DNA of 64,000 nt from Bordetella parapertussis (GTDB lineage: Bacteria; Pseudomonadota; Gammaproteobacteria; Burkholderiales; Burkholderiaceae_A). How positions within the stretch are numbered: the first letter of the stretch is position 1; each line of letters starts with the position of its first letter. Where the stretch lies: NCBI GenBank assembly GCA_945862305.1, contig CAMAXF010000003.1:1-64000 (forward strand). Reading direction: 5' to 3'. This document shows positions 41,157 through 52,061 of this stretch, one piece after another. The position numbers and the translations under genes are program-made. The notes beneath the pieces are model-generated. The model worked only from the letters and a program-made list of their open reading frames with translations, made no database searches and was not told where the DNA came from.

Positions 41157-41595
41157 GTTGGAGATCGTGGCGGGTGATGGGATAACCGCGGTCGCGGTAG
41201 AAGGCAAATCGCAGGCGGGCCTTTTGTTTGTCGATGTCGTCGGGCCCAACGATTTCAAAGACACGGTCAAAGCTGCTGAAGAATTCGGGCACCTCGTCGT
41301 CGAGGTTGACCAACAGATGCGGCGTGCGGGGTGCCGAGGGCATCCACGGTGCGCCGCAGAGGATCACCGGGGACTCCTCGGCCAGGGGATGGTCGGCCGG
41401 CACGTGGGGCAGGAAGTCTTCGTCGGAGAACTCGTAGAGGAGGTCGTCGAACTGGGCCAGCCGGGCCGCCTCCGCGCAAAAGACAATGAGCGGCTTGTCC
41501 TCAGTGGCGGCCTTGGACCGCAGTGCCTTGCGGACCAGGCGGCAGGCGTGGGTCAGGCGGTCTGGCGTGTTGAAGTGGAAGTCAACACTGGTCAC
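41140..41595 (-). CDS. holC: DNA polymerase III subunit chi
   Basis: A 151-residue clamp-loader accessory protein that binds SSB and, through psi, links the clamp loader to lagging-strand SSB. The start [22 protein letters not shown] and the ending [11 protein letters not shown] suit the family. GTG 41595 overlaps the pepA stop (GTGA), and the 3' end overlaps valS by 17 bases. The pepA-holC-valS context strongly supports it. Confidence 0.9.
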   Translation of the reverse strand: MTSVDFHFNTPDRLTHACRLVRKALRSKAATEDKPLIVFCAEAARLAQFDDLLYEFSDEDFLPHVPADHPLAEESPVILCGAPWMPSAPRTPHLLVNLDDEVPEFFSSFDRVFEIVGPDDIDKQKARLRFAFYRDRGYPITRHDLQHVDAR

Positions 41596-43202
41596 GCCAG
41601 GCCGTTCTTGAGGAACTCCACCAGAAGGCCCACGGGCCGGCCCGTTGCGCCCTTGTTCTGACCACTGCGCCAGGCGGTGCCCGCGATGTCGAGGTGGGCC
41701 CAGCGATAGTTCTTGGCGAAGCGCCACAGGAAGCAGGCGGCGGTGACGCTGCCGGCTGCTCGGCCACCGATGTTGGCCATGTCGGCAAAGGGCGACTTCA
41801 GCTGCTCCTGATAGTCCTCCTCGAGCGGCATGCGCCAGGCGGTGTCGAGGCGAGTCTTGCCCGCATCGATGAGGGCCTGGGCGAGCGCATCGTCTGCACT
41901 GAAGAGGCCCGAGTTCACGGCCCCGAGTGCAATCACGCAGGCGCCGGTGAGCGTTGCAATGTCCACCACGGCCGCGGGCTTGAACTGCTTGTCGACATAG
42001 GTGAGGGCATCGCACAGGATGAGGCGGCCTTCGGCATCGGTGTTGAGAATCTCGACGGTCTGCCCAGACATGGTCTGCACGATGTCGCCGGGTCGGGTGG
42101 CCGAGCCACTGGGCATGTTTTCGGCTGTGGGGATCACGCCGACCACATTGCGCTTGAGGCCCATCTCGGCCACGGCGTGCATCACCCCCAGTACGGTGGA
42201 GGCGCCCGACATGTCGTACTTCATTTCGTCCATCTCGGCCGGTGGCTTGAGCGAAATGCCACCGGTGTCGAAGGTGATGCCCTTGCCCACCAGCACCAGT
42301 GGCGCTTCTTTGGCGGTGCCACCGTTGTGCTGGAGCACGATGAACTGCGGGGGCTGCACGGAGCCCTGGGCCACGGCCAGCAGGGCATTCATGCCGAGCT
42401 TTTCCATGGCGGCGCGGTCGAGCACCTCGGCCTTGAGCCGGAACTGGCGGGCGAGGGTCTTGGCGGTGTTGGCCAGGAAGGTGGGCGTGCAGATGTTGGG
42501 GGGCAGGTTGCCGAGGTCTTTGGTGAGCTCGATGCCATTGGCCAGGGCCTGGGCCTCTCCAATGATCTTGGGCGCATCGGTGGGTCGCAGGTCGCCGGGC
42601 AGGAGCATCTCAACGCTGCGCAACGAGGGCTGGTCGGCCACCTTGGTGGCCTTGGCCGTTTTGGCCACGGGCTTTGCGGCGCCCTCGGGGCCGGCCTTGC
42701 TCTTGAAGCGGTCGAACCGATAGAGGGCCTCGCGGCAGGCGAGCACGTGGGTCTGCACACGCCAACTGCCATCGCGGCTGCCCACGGCCACCTCGGTGAG
42801 GTAGGAGGACACCCGCTTGACGCCCTTCAGGGACACCATGGCCTTGGTGGCCGACTTCACCGCATCGGCAAAGACCTTCTCGGTGAGGGCCTCCTTCTTG
42901 CCGAGGCCCACGAGCAGCACGCGGGTGCTGGCCAGGCCGTCGAGGTCGCGCAGCAGCAGGGTGGTCCCGGCCTTGGCATCGAAGTCGCCGGCCTTGAGCA
43001 GTCGGGCCAGGGCGCCGTTGGAGACCTTGTCGACCACGCGGGCGGGCATGGTGAGCTCCACCCCGTTGGGTGTGGCAAAGAGCGCCACCCAGGCGCAGTC
43101 GGCGCCGGCCCGATCCACGGGCTTGTTGCTGGCGATAAATTCAATGGATTCCCGAGCTTCGCCCGGGTCTTTGACTTCTTTCATGCTGGAAGCAACGGTC
43201 AT
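41592..43202 (-). CDS. pepA: Leucyl aminopeptidase (cytosol aminopeptidase)
   Basis: M17 dizinc aminopeptidase trimming N-terminal residues; PepA also acts as a DNA-binding protein in Xer recombination in E. coli. The 536 residues include [15 protein letters not shown] and [14 protein letters not shown], with the metal ligands and catalytic lysine and arginine. An Ala/Lys-rich linker (about 165-190) separates the N-terminal macrodomain-like part from the catalytic part. ATG 43202 is preferred; Met7 is an alternative. Divergent from lptF. Confidence 0.95.
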   Translation of the reverse strand: MTVASSMKEVKDPGEARESIEFIASNKPVDRAGADCAWVALFATPNGVELTMPARVVDKVSNGALARLLKAGDFDAKAGTTLLLRDLDGLASTRVLLVGLGKKEALTEKVFADAVKSATKAMVSLKGVKRVSSYLTEVAVGSRDGSWRVQTHVLACREALYRFDRFKSKAGPEGAAKPVAKTAKATKVADQPSLRSVEMLLPGDLRPTDAPKIIGEAQALANGIELTKDLGNLPPNICTPTFLANTAKTLARQFRLKAEVLDRAAMEKLGMNALLAVAQGSVQPPQFIVLQHNGGTAKEAPLVLVGKGITFDTGGISLKPPAEMDEMKYDMSGASTVLGVMHAVAEMGLKRNVVGVIPTAENMPSGSATRPGDIVQTMSGQTVEILNTDAEGRLILCDALTYVDKQFKPAAVVDIATLTGACVIALGAVNSGLFSADDALAQALIDAGKTRLDTAWRMPLEEDYQEQLKSPFADMANIGGRAAGSVTAACFLWRFAKNYRWAHLDIAGTAWRSGQNKGATGRPVGLLVEFLKNGLA

Positions 43203-43234
43203 GACAAAATGCCTAGCAATGGACGAAAACCCTC

Positions 43235-43240
43235 ATTATA
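43235..43240 (-). promoter_or_regulatory. Candidate pepA -10 box
   Basis: A perfect TATAAT on the minus strand. The predicted start near 43228 gives a leader of about 26 nt. The -35 (TTTGTG at 16 bases) is weak. The same A/T-rich block on the plus strand (TATAAA, 43237-43242) may serve divergent lptF, 5 bases before its GTG. Confidence 0.5.
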
Positions 43241-43247
43241 AAAGCCC

Positions 43248-44387
43248 GTGATCTTTCACAAAGCCCTATTGCAAGAACTCAGGGCCATGGGCGGTGTGGT
43301 TTTTGCCACCCTGCTGACGATTGTGGTCACGACCACGCTCATCCGAACCCTGGGCCGGGCGGCCTCCGGAAAGGCGGACAGCGAGCTGGTGCTCCCCCTG
43401 ATCGCCCTCTCCACGGTCAATTCCCTGGGCCTGGTCATCAGCCTGACGGCCTTCATTTCCGTGCTCATGGTGCTCTCGCGGCTCTGGCGGGATTCCGAGA
43501 TGGTGGTCTGGCTGTCCTCTGGCAAGAGCCTGTTGAGCCTGGTGCGGCCGGTCTGGCGCTTCATTTGGCCCTTGGCCCTCGCGGTGGCCACGATCAGCCT
43601 GGTGGTCTCGCCCTGGGCCCGTCAGCAGTCCGAGGAACTGCGCCAGCAGTTCGACACCCGGGAGGACAGCCGCCGCATTGCGCCGGGCCAGTTTCGAGAG
43701 TCCAACCGCGGCACCCGAACCTTTTTTGTGGAGAACCCGAGCGAGGAGTCGACCGAGCTGGGCATGGTCTTTGTGGTCACGCGCGAACTCGATGGCCGCG
43801 AATCGGTGCTGCTGGCCGCCCGTGGGCGATTTGAATCCGATTCGTCCGGTGAGCCATGGGTCTACATTCAAGACGGCACCCGCACGGATTTCCAACCTCC
43901 CAGCGGTGGTGCAGCCCTGGCGGTGCGCACCATGACCTTCGAGGGCTATCGGCTTCGAACCGATGCCGCACCGGGTGGCAAGGTGGTCGACCCGTCCGTG
44001 CGAGCCCTGCCACTGCACGTGCTCATGGCCATGCCGGGCCCGCAGCCCTTGGGTGAACTGGCCTACCGCGTGGGCTTGCCCATTCTGTGTGTACTGCTGG
44101 GCTTTCTGGCCATTCCATTGTCCTTCTCCAATCCGCGGGCCGGGCGCTCCTTTCACCTGCTCTTTGCCTTTCTCATCACCATGGTGGCCAACAACCTCTT
44201 GGCCGTGAGCCAGGCCTGGATTTCTCAGGAGCGCATCAGTTTTGCACTGGGCTGGTGGCCCATTCATGTTGGCCTGGCCTGCCTGCTGGCTGGCCTATTC
44301 TGGTTCCGAATGGGGCTGCGTCGCGGCCCCATGGACCTGCTCTGGGCTGCGGTTCGAGGGCTTCGCACCGGGGGTTCGGGCCGATGA
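43248..44387 (+). CDS. lptF: LPS export ABC transporter permease LptF
   Basis: One of the two permeases that, with LptB2, extract LPS from the inner membrane. The 379 residues form six transmembrane helices in two groups (residues about 15-125 and 260-365) around a periplasmic beta-jellyroll. GTG 43248 gives IFHKALLQEL, a typical start. The stop overlaps lptG (ATGA). Divergent from pepA, a classic proteobacterial arrangement. Confidence 0.94.
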   Translation: MIFHKALLQELRAMGGVVFATLLTIVVTTTLIRTLGRAASGKADSELVLPLIALSTVNSLGLVISLTAFISVLMVLSRLWRDSEMVVWLSSGKSLLSLVRPVWRFIWPLALAVATISLVVSPWARQQSEELRQQFDTREDSRRIAPGQFRESNRGTRTFFVENPSEESTELGMVFVVTRELDGRESVLLAARGRFESDSSGEPWVYIQDGTRTDFQPPSGGAALAVRTMTFEGYRLRTDAAPGGKVVDPSVRALPLHVLMAMPGPQPLGELAYRVGLPILCVLLGFLAIPLSFSNPRAGRSFHLLFAFLITMVANNLLAVSQAWISQERISFALGWWPIHVGLACLLAGLFWFRMGLRRGPMDLLWAAVRGLRTGGSGR

Positions 44388-45511
44388 GGACCTTCTCTGC
44401 CTACCTGGCCCGCGGCATCTACGGACGGGTGGGCTTTGTGCTTCTGGGCTTCGTGGCCCTCTTTGCGCTCTTCGATTTTGTCTCCGAGCTCGAGGAGATT
44501 GGCCGCGGCAATTACCGACTGGCCGACGCCTTGCAGTACATCGTCCTGCGACTGCCCGCCATGGCCTACGAGCTCCTGCCCATTGCCTGCCTCATCGGAG
44601 GCCTGTGGGCCCTGGCGGGGCTGGCCGCCAGTTCTGAGTTCACCGTGGCCAGGGCCTCGGGCTTTCGTCCTGTGGATGCCCTGAAGACCATTGGCTGGAC
44701 GGGCCTGCCCCTGGTCGTGGCCTGCGCCCTGCTCTCGGAGTGGGTGGTGCCATTCTCGGAGAACCTGGGCAGTCGACTGCGTGCAGAGGCCCTGGGCAGC
44801 TCCAGTGTGCAGTCCTTGCGCAGCGGCTACTGGCTGCGCGATGCGCTCACGGGCATTCCAGGCCCGGTGCGGGAGCGGATGATCAACCTCGTGGGGGCGA
44901 GCCCCGACCAGCGCCTCTTGGGCCTCGTGCTCTATGAGTTCGACCAAGACCGTCGCCTGCTGCGGGTGGTGCGTGCGGAGTCGGCCCGCTTTGAGTCGAT
45001 TGAATCCCAAGGCTCGGTCGATGCGAGTGTCTGGCAGCTCACGGGCGTTCGCATGCTGGAGCTGGGCCGGGACGAGACGGTGCGCCAGCGCAATGAGCCC
45101 ACGCTGCGCATGCTCTCCGGTCTCTCGCCCACCACCTTGGGGGCGCTGCTGGTCAAGCCGGATCAGATGTCGGCCCACGACCTCTTCCAGTACACGGGCT
45201 ACCTCAAGTCCGGCCGGCAGAGCGCCACCCGCTATGAGCTTGCCTTCTGGAAGAAGGTCTTCTACCCGCTGGCCGTCTGGGTCATGCTGCTGCTGGCCCT
45301 GCCTGCGGCCTACCTGCTGTCTCGGGGCGGCACCGTGGGCCTGAAGGTGTTTGTGGGTGTGCTGCTGGGCGTGGCCTTTCACCTGCTCAACAGCCTCTTC
45401 TCCCACCTGGGCGTGCTCAACACCTGGCCTGCGCCGGTGGTGGCCGCCATCCCCACGGGGCTCGCACTGCTCCTGGCGATGGCGATGCTGCTGAGGGTGC
45501 AGCGAACCTAG
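44384..45511 (+). CDS. lptG: LPS export ABC transporter permease LptG
   Basis: Partner of LptF in the LptB2FG extractor. The 375 residues have the same layout: helices at about 15-125, a periplasmic jellyroll and C-terminal helices. Family motifs include the coupling region EFTVARASGF and PAAYLLSRGG. ATG 44384 overlaps the lptF stop; longer in-frame starts lie inside lptF and are rejected. Convergent with the flavin reductase gene. Confidence 0.94.
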   Translation: MRTFSAYLARGIYGRVGFVLLGFVALFALFDFVSELEEIGRGNYRLADALQYIVLRLPAMAYELLPIACLIGGLWALAGLAASSEFTVARASGFRPVDALKTIGWTGLPLVVACALLSEWVVPFSENLGSRLRAEALGSSSVQSLRSGYWLRDALTGIPGPVRERMINLVGASPDQRLLGLVLYEFDQDRRLLRVVRAESARFESIESQGSVDASVWQLTGVRMLELGRDETVRQRNEPTLRMLSGLSPTTLGALLVKPDQMSAHDLFQYTGYLKSGRQSATRYELAFWKKVFYPLAVWVMLLLALPAAYLLSRGGTVGLKVFVGVLLGVAFHLLNSLFSHLGVLNTWPAPVVAAIPTGLALLLAMAMLLRVQRT

Positions 45512-45530
45512 GCTGTTGCTCGGTTTATTG

Positions 45531-46601
45531 CTAGGCCGGCTTGCTGCTTGCGGCCTGCTTGGCGAGGTCTGCGGCGGTGGTGAACGCATCCGCAAAGAAC
45601 TCGTCTTCGGGCAGCCCACATTGGGTCACGAAGTCACGCTGGGCCGACTGCACCACGATGGGCGCACCACAGGCGTAGACGGAATGGCCTGAGAGGTCTG
45701 GGTGGTCTGCCATCACGGCCTGGTGCACAAAGCCCGTGCGGCCCGACCATTGGTCTTCGGCCAGGGCATCACTCACCACCGGAATGTACGAGAAGTGGGG
45801 AAGCGTCTTGGCCCACTGCTGGGCCAGATCGTCCATGTAGAGGTCCTGTGGCCGACGGCCACCCCAATAGAGGGTCATGGGCCGCTCGATACCCTTGAAG
45901 ATGGCGTGCTCGATGACCGCCTTGATGGGGGCAAAGCCCGTTCCGCTTGCGAGAAAGACGATGGGCTTGGCGCTGTCCTCGCGCAGGAAGAAGGTGCCCT
46001 GTGGGCCCTCGAATCGGAGGATGTCCTTTTCCTTGACCGCGTTGATGGACGGGGTTCCCGTGCCAAAGAGGGCGTCGGTGAAGGCGCCGCCTGGTGTGTG
46101 CCGAATGTGAAGCTCCACCTGCTGGTTGTCGTGGGGGGCATTGGCCATCGAGTAGCTGCGACGCTTGCCGTCCTTGAGCAGGATGTCGATGTATTGGCCG
46201 GCGAGGAACTGAAAGTTCTCGGTGGCGGGCAGCTGCAGTTTGACGATGGCCACGTCGGCGGCAGCACGCTCAATGCTGGCCACCCGGCAGGGCAGCTTGC
46301 GTGAGGGGATCATGCCGTCGGCGGCAACCACGCGGGCCGCCACGGTGAGGTTGCTGCGGGCGGTGGCCTGGCAGAGCAGCAGCTGGCCCTTGGCCCGCTC
46401 TTCATCCGAGAGGGCCTTGGTCTGGTACTCACCGTAGTCGACCTCGCCTTCTGAGAGGGTGGCCTTGCAGGAGCCACAGGCGCCATCTTTGCAGCCGTAG
46501 GGCAGCACGATGTTGGCCCGCAGGGCGGCCGCAAGAAGGGTTTCGCCATCATCGACGGAGAAGGATTTGCCAGAGGGCGTGAGGGTGCAGGTGTGTGTCA
46601 T
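45531..46601 (-). CDS. 2Fe-2S ferredoxin / FAD-NAD(P)H reductase (CDP-6-deoxyglucoseen-reductase-like)
   Basis: Electron-transfer flavoprotein of 356 residues in the order ferredoxin, FAD, NAD(P). Iron-sulfur ligands are Cys37, Cys42, Cys45 and Cys77. The FAD motif is RRSYSMANAP and the nucleotide site begins ASGTGFAPIKAV. The family is often annotated as CDP-6-deoxy-delta-3,4-glucoseen reductase, but the protein is widespread in Burkholderiales without that pathway, so the true partner is unknown. It lies 31 bases after uvrA and ends the glnS unit. Confidence 0.87.
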   Translation of the reverse strand: MTHTCTLTPSGKSFSVDDGETLLAAALRANIVLPYGCKDGACGSCKATLSEGEVDYGEYQTKALSDEERAKGQLLLCQATARSNLTVAARVVAADGMIPSRKLPCRVASIERAAADVAIVKLQLPATENFQFLAGQYIDILLKDGKRRSYSMANAPHDNQQVELHIRHTPGGAFTDALFGTGTPSINAVKEKDILRFEGPQGTFFLREDSAKPIVFLASGTGFAPIKAVIEHAIFKGIERPMTLYWGGRRPQDLYMDDLAQQWAKTLPHFSYIPVVSDALAEDQWSGRTGFVHQAVMADHPDLSGHSVYACGAPIVVQSAQRDFVTQCGLPEDEFFADAFTTAADLAKQAASSKPA

Positions 46602-46632
46602 GGTGGCCGCATTGTACCGGCGGGCCCGAGGG

Positions 46633-49600
46633 CTAGCGTTTCAGGAAGCGAGCAAGCGCAAGGCCCGTGGGGCTTTTCTGTTTGGCGATCTCGCGCGGTG
46701 TGCCGCTTGCGACCAGGCGTCCGCCGTGGGCACCGCCGCCCGGGCCAAGGTCGATCATCCAGTCCGATTGGGCCCAGAGGTCCAGCTGGTGCTCGATCAC
46801 GAGCACGGTGTTGCCCGCCTCCACCAACTGATGAAGGGCATGAATGAGCCGCTCCACATCGGCCATGTGCAGGCCCACGGTGGGCTCATCGAGCACATAG
46901 AGGGTCTTGTGATTGGCCTTGGCCTTGGCCAGTTCGGTCACGAGCTTGATGCGCTGAGACTCGCCACCCGAGAGGGTCGGGCTGGGCTGGCCGAGCTGAA
47001 GGTAGCCCAGGCCGACATCCTGCATGCACTGGAGTGGGCGCCGCACCGATGGAATGGGATCGAAGAAGGCCAGGGCCTCATCGACCGACATCTGGAGCGC
47101 CTCGGAGATGGTCTGGCCACGCCAGCGCACCTGCCGCGTCTCGGCATTGAACCGTTGACCACCGCAGGCATCGCAGACCACTCGAACATTGGGCAGGAAG
47201 TTCATCTCCACGGTCTGCCAGCCCTGGCCATCACATCGGTCGCAGCGGCCGTCGCCTGTGTTGAAACTGAATCGGTTGGGCTTCCAGCCTCGCCGCCGCG
47301 CATCCTCGCCATCGGCAAAGTGCTTGCGGATGTCGTCCCAGAAGCCAATGTAGGTGGCCGGTGTGGAGCGGGGTGTTTTGCCGATCGGAGTCTGGTCGAC
47401 CTCCAGCACTCGGGCAATCGACTCCCAGCCCTGAATGCTCGCGCAGCCACGCCAGTCGATGGCGCTGGCTCGGCCGGCCTTGGAGCGCTGCAGGTGCACC
47501 ACGCGGCTGAGGTTGCTGCGAATCACATCGCGCACCAGGCTCGACTTGCCCGAGCCTGACACACCGGTCACGACCGTCAGTCGATTCAGTGGAATCCGTG
47601 CATCGACACCCTGCAGGTTGTGGAGCCGTGCGTCCTTCACCACCAGCCAGTCTTCGGGAGGCGGGCGCAGGGGTTGGGCGGGGTGCTGCATGGGGCTGCG
47701 CAGGTACCGCCCGGTGACCGACTCGGGGCAGGCCTCCAGGTCGGCCTGGCTGCCCTGGGCCACCACCTCGCCGCCTCGGCGTCCTGCGCCGGGCCCCATG
47801 TCGATGAGGTGGTCGGCCATGGTGAGCGTCTCCTCATCGTGCTCGACCACCACCACGGTGTTGCCCTTTTGTTGGAGCTTGCGCAGCAGCACCAGGAGTG
47901 CCTGGTTGTCCTTGGGATGCAGCCCGATCGAGGGCTCATCGAGGATGTAGCACACGCCCTGCAGGTTCGAGCCCAGTTGCGAGGCGAGTCGAATCCGCTG
48001 GGCCTCACCACCCGAGAGGGTCGGTGCTGCCCGGTCCAGCGAGAGATAGCCCAGGCCCACCGAGCAGAGGAAGTCCACCCGGCTGCGAATCTCCTTCACA
48101 AGGTTCTCCGCGATGGCGAGGGACCTGGCGTCAAAGCTTTTGGTCAGGGCCTCGAGCCAGTCGGGCAGTTCTGAGATGGCCAGCCGTGAAATCTCATGCA
48201 GGCCTTGGCCATGGATGGTGATCGAGCGGGCCACTGGGTTGAGCCGGGCGCCCTCGCAGTCGGGGCACCACAAGGGGTCGAGGCCGGCCCCTTCGTCGGT
48301 GTCCTCGTCCACGAGAAAGGCATCCTCCTCGCCCGTGTCGTCCTCGGCCAGGCCGGACTCAAACAGACCCGTGCCTGTGCAACGGGGGCACCAGCCGAGT
48401 CGGGTGTTGTAAGAGAAGAGGCGAGGTTCGGGCTCGGGCAGGCTCTGACTGCAACTGGGGCAGGTGCGCTTGGTGGAGTAGAGCCGTGCGGTGGGGGCCA
48501 CCTGCTGCAGTCGTGGGGTCTGGTCGAGCGGCGCGAGCACGGTGAGGCTGCCCTGGCCTAAAGAGAGCGTCTTGCCCACGGCCTCTCGCAGGGTGGCTTC
48601 GGCGGATGCATCAATGGCGAGGTCCGCCACGGGCAGCTCGATGGTGTGCTCACGGTAGCGGTCGAGCCTTGGAAAGCGGTCGGTCGGCATGAACTCGCCA
48701 TCTACGCGCAGATGGGTGTGGCCTCTGGCAGCAGCCCACTTGGCCAGGTCTTGGTAGATGCCCTTGCGTTGAATCACTAGGGGGGCGAGCAGCCCAATGT
48801 GCTGGCCCGCGTTCTCTTTGAGGATGCTCGCCACGATGGCCTCGGCCGACTGGGGCGCAATGGGAATGCTGCAGCTGGGGCATTGCTGCTGGCCAAGCTT
48901 CACATAGAGCAGTCGCAGGAAGTGGTGAATCTCGGTGAGGGTGCCCACGGTGCTCTTGCGGCCACCACGGCTGGTTCGTTGCTCGATGGCCACCGTGGGT
49001 GGAATGCCGTAGATGGCATCGACCTCTGGCCGGGAGGCAGGCTGCAGAAACTGGCGTGCATAGGCATTGAGCGACTCCAAGTAGCGGCGCTGGCCCTCGG
49101 CAAACAGAATGTCGAAGGCCAGGGTGGACTTGCCCGAGCCCGAGACCCCCGAGACCACGGTGAGTTGGTTGCGCGGAATCGACAAGGAGATGTCTCGCAG
49201 GTTGTGCTCGCGGGCATGCAAAATCTCAATGGCCGCATGGCCGGCGCGCGGCGCGGCTGCAATGCGTTTCGGAGAGGCCACCCGGGGCGCTCGGGCCAGT
49301 CGAAGGGCCTCTCCCGTGTGCGACTGCGGGCATGCGATGAGGTCCTCGACGCTGCCCTCGGCCACCAACTGTCCGCCATCGGGCCCTGCATCGGGGCCCA
49401 GGTCGATGAGCCAGTCAGACGCCTGCATGAGGTCCAGGTTGTGCTCAATCACCAGCAGGGAGTGGCCTGCCTTGACCAGGGCCTTCAAGGAACGAATCAG
49501 CTTGGCAATGTCATCGAAGTGCAGGCCGGTGGTCGGCTCATCAAAGAGCAGCAGCATGCCCTGCTTCGACTTGGCGCCACGCTCGGCCGCATCCGCCAGG

Positions 49601-52053
49601 TGGCCGGCAATCTTCAGGCGCTGGGCCTCTCCGCCCGAGAGGGTTGGCACGGGCTGCCCAAGCCGCAGGTAATCCAGGCCCACATCCACCAGGGGCTGCA
49701 GCCGGCGCTTCACCTCGCGGTCGTCTGCGAAGAAGGCCAGGGCCTCCGACACGGTCATCTCGAGGATGTCTGCAATTGATTGGCCTCGCACCGAGACCTC
49801 GAGTGTCTCTGCACGAAACCGTCGGCCCTGGCACTCGGGGCATTTGAGGTAGACGTCCGACAGGAACTGCATCTCCACCTGCTCAAAGCCACTGCCATTG
49901 CAGGTGGGGCAGCGGCCTGTGCCGGCATTGAAGCTGAAGGTGCCCACCGTGTAGCCGCGCTGCAGGGACAAGGGCGCCTCTGCGAACTGTCGGCGAATGG
50001 CATCGAAGGCGCCCACATAGACCGCGGGGTTGGATCGTGTGGTCTTGCCAATCGGAGACTGGTCGACCATGAGGACATCCGAGATCAGTCCTGCACCCTC
50101 GAGTCCTTGAAAGGGGCCTGGTGCATCGGTGGCCTTGCCGAAGTGTTTACACAGGGCTGGGTAGAGCACGTCCTGCGCGAGCGTGGATTTCCCCGAGCCA
50201 GAAACCCCGGTGAGGCAGACCAGGTGCCGCAGTGGGATGCTGACATCGATGTTCTTGAGGTTGTTGGCACGCACGCCCAGCAGCCGCAGGCGGGGTGCCT
50301 TGGCGACCACCTCGGCGGGGGCCGGTGGCGTGGACTCCACACGGCACTCACCACGCAGGTAGGCGCCCGTGAGTGTGGGCCCCGTGACCAGGCCCGCGAA
50401 GTCACCGTTGTACTGAATCTCGCCGCCGCGCTCGCCGGGCCCGGGCCCCATGTCGATGATGCGGTCGGCTGCCTCCATCACGGCGGGGTCGTGCTCGACC
50501 ACGAGCAGACTGTTGCCGGCGTCGCGCAGGCTGTGCATCACATCCACCAGCCGTTGCAGGTCGCGCGGGTGCAGGCCGATCGATGGCTCATCGAGCACAA
50601 AGAGGGTGTTCACCAGGGAGGTGCCCAGGGCGGTGGTGAGGTTGATGCGTTGAACCTCTCCACCCGAGAGGGTGCGGGACTGGCGATCGAGCGTGAGATA
50701 GCCCAGGCCCACCGCACGGCAGAACTGCAGGCGGGCCGACATCTCTTTAAAGACCAAGTCGGCGGCTGCGGCCTGCCCCGCAGACAAGTCCATGGTCTGA
50801 ATGGACTGCAGCCATGCCCAGGCCTCGTCGATCGACAAGGCCATGACCTCGGCCAGGGTCTTGCCCATCAACTGCCACTGCAGGGCCTCGGGCTTGAGCC
50901 GGGCCCCTTTGCAGCCGGGGCACTCGGTGTAGGAGCGGTAGCGCGAGAGCAGCACGCGCACATGCATCTTGTAGGCCTTGCCTTCAAGGTACTCAAAGAA
51001 GCGGTGCACCCCGTACCACTGCTTGGTCCAGTTGCCCTTCCAGTCGGCATCGCCTTCAAAGACCCAGGCGCGATCGTCGGCGGGCAGGTCCTTCCAGGCG
51101 ATGTCGGTGGCCACGCCGCGTCGGGCTGCATGCATCAGCAGTTCGGCCTGGCAGTCCTCATAGGATTTGGTCTGCCAGGGCTTGATGGCGCCGGCCGCCA
51201 GGCTCAGCCGCTCATCGGGCACCACCAGGCCCGGGTCGATGCCGATCACGCGGCCAAAGCCCTTGCAGGTCTCGCAGGCACCAATCGGTGAGTTGAAGGA
51301 GAAGAGGGCGGGCCTGGGCTCTTTGAAGGAGAGGTTGCATCCCGCGCAGGCCAGGCTGCTCGAGAAGCGGCTCACGGTGTCGGTGTCGAGGAGCACCATC
51401 TGGCATTGGCCTTCCCCGAATCGCAGGGCGGTCTCGATGGCCTCGGTCACTCGGGCCCGCTCGAGAGACTCGTTGCAGACAAATCGGTCGGTGATCACGC
51501 GCACCGAGTCGCTGGTTCGGGCATGCACCTTGTTGAAGCCCTGGGTGGAGAGCCACTGCAGCAGGTCGTCTTCCGACAAGGACTCGGGTGCGTCCCGCTC
51601 GAAGCACAGGGCGAGCTTCGTGCCCGCAGGCTGCGACATGACCAGTGTGGCAATGCCCTCGGCCGTGTCGCGATGCACTGGAACCGCGCAGCCGGGGCAG
51701 ATGAGGTCGGCCACCCGCGCATAGAGCAACTTGAGGTGATCGGTCAGTTCGGTCATGGTGCCCACGGTGGAGCGCGAGGTGCGGACCGGGTTGGTCTGGT
51801 CGATGGCAATGGCCGGTGGCACGCCATCGATTGCATCGACCAGGGGCTTGTCCATCCGATCGAGGAACTGTCGGGCGTAGGCGGAGAAGGTCTCGATGTA
51901 GCGGCGCTGACCTTCGGCATACACGGTGTCAAAGACCAGTGAGCTCTTGCCCGAGCCCGAGACGCCAGTGACCACGATGATCTCCCCGAGGGGGAGGTCT
52001 ACGGAGAGGTTCTTAAGGTTGTTCTGCCGAGCGCCCCGGACCTGAATGGCCAT
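46633..52053 (-). CDS. uvrA: Tandem (double) UvrA excinuclease subunit
   Basis: Damage-recognition ATPase of nucleotide-excision repair, but 1806 residues long, about twice the usual 940. It is two whole UvrA units in one chain. Four P-loops (GVSGSGKS) occur near residues 30, 616, 969 and 1497, and four ABC signatures read [27 protein letters not shown] and LSGGESQRI. Each unit has its own zinc knuckles, including the CPTCNG/CPECQG and CDRCDG/CDACGG pairs. Unit 1 is about 1-940, unit 2 about 941-1806. All motifs look intact, so both halves may be active, as an internal dimer. Starts 8 bases after the His-rich gene. Confidence 0.94.
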   Translation of the reverse strand: MAIQVRGARQNNLKNLSVDLPLGEIIVVTGVSGSGKSSLVFDTVYAEGQRRYIETFSAYARQFLDRMDKPLVDAIDGVPPAIAIDQTNPVRTSRSTVGTMTELTDHLKLLYARVADLICPGCAVPVHRDTAEGIATLVMSQPAGTKLALCFERDAPESLSEDDLLQWLSTQGFNKVHARTSDSVRVITDRFVCNESLERARVTEAIETALRFGEGQCQMVLLDTDTVSRFSSSLACAGCNLSFKEPRPALFSFNSPIGACETCKGFGRVIGIDPGLVVPDERLSLAAGAIKPWQTKSYEDCQAELLMHAARRGVATDIAWKDLPADDRAWVFEGDADWKGNWTKQWYGVHRFFEYLEGKAYKMHVRVLLSRYRSYTECPGCKGARLKPEALQWQLMGKTLAEVMALSIDEAWAWLQSIQTMDLSAGQAAAADLVFKEMSARLQFCRAVGLGYLTLDRQSRTLSGGEVQRINLTTALGTSLVNTLFVLDEPSIGLHPRDLQRLVDVMHSLRDAGNSLLVVEHDPAVMEAADRIIDMGPGPGERGGEIQYNGDFAGLVTGPTLTGAYLRGECRVESTPPAPAEVVAKAPRLRLLGVRANNLKNIDVSIPLRHLVCLTGVSGSGKSTLAQDVLYPALCKHFGKATDAPGPFQGLEGAGLISDVLMVDQSPIGKTTRSNPAVYVGAFDAIRRQFAEAPLSLQRGYTVGTFSFNAGTGRCPTCNGSGFEQVEMQFLSDVYLKCPECQGRRFRAETLEVSVRGQSIADILEMTVSEALAFFADDREVKRRLQPLVDVGLDYLRLGQPVPTLSGGEAQRLKIAGHLADAAERGAKSKQGMLLLFDEPTTGLHFDDIAKLIRSLKALVKAGHSLLVIEHNLDLMQASDWLIDLGPDAGPDGGQLVAEGSVEDLIACPQSHTGEALRLARAPRVASPKRIAAAPRAGHAAIEILHAREHNLRDISLSIPRNQLTVVSGVSGSGKSTLAFDILFAEGQRRYLESLNAYARQFLQPASRPEVDAIYGIPPTVAIEQRTSRGGRKSTVGTLTEIHHFLRLLYVKLGQQQCPSCSIPIAPQSAEAIVASILKENAGQHIGLLAPLVIQRKGIYQDLAKWAAARGHTHLRVDGEFMPTDRFPRLDRYREHTIELPVADLAIDASAEATLREAVGKTLSLGQGSLTVLAPLDQTPRLQQVAPTARLYSTKRTCPSCSQSLPEPEPRLFSYNTRLGWCPRCTGTGLFESGLAEDDTGEEDAFLVDEDTDEGAGLDPLWCPDCEGARLNPVARSITIHGQGLHEISRLAISELPDWLEALTKSFDARSLAIAENLVKEIRSRVDFLCSVGLGYLSLDRAAPTLSGGEAQRIRLASQLGSNLQGVCYILDEPSIGLHPKDNQALLVLLRKLQQKGNTVVVVEHDEETLTMADHLIDMGPGAGRRGGEVVAQGSQADLEACPESVTGRYLRSPMQHPAQPLRPPPEDWLVVKDARLHNLQGVDARIPLNRLTVVTGVSGSGKSSLVRDVIRSNLSRVVHLQRSKAGRASAIDWRGCASIQGWESIARVLEVDQTPIGKTPRSTPATYIGFWDDIRKHFADGEDARRRGWKPNRFSFNTGDGRCDRCDGQGWQTVEMNFLPNVRVVCDACGGQRFNAETRQVRWRGQTISEALQMSVDEALAFFDPIPSVRRPLQCMQDVGLGYLQLGQPSPTLSGGESQRIKLVTELAKAKANHKTLYVLDEPTVGLHMADVERLIHALHQLVEAGNTVLVIEHQLDLWAQSDWMIDLGPGGGAHGGRLVASGTPREIAKQKSPTGLALARFLKR

Positions 52054-52061
52054 GGCTGCGG

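Noticed and set aside
41157-41270. Longer N-terminus for valS
   Set aside because: The extra 38 residues lie in holC coding sequence and do not resemble ValRS.
41694-43241. Open frame of 515 codons opposite pepA
   Set aside because: Gly/His-rich shadow; pepA has all catalytic motifs.
44087-44383. Longer N-terminus for lptG starting within lptF
   Set aside because: The extension has no LptG similarity, and the ATG at 44384 has the standard overlap with the lptF stop.
49780-51291. Open frame of 503 codons opposite uvrA
   Set aside because: No motifs; uvrA is intact on the other strand.
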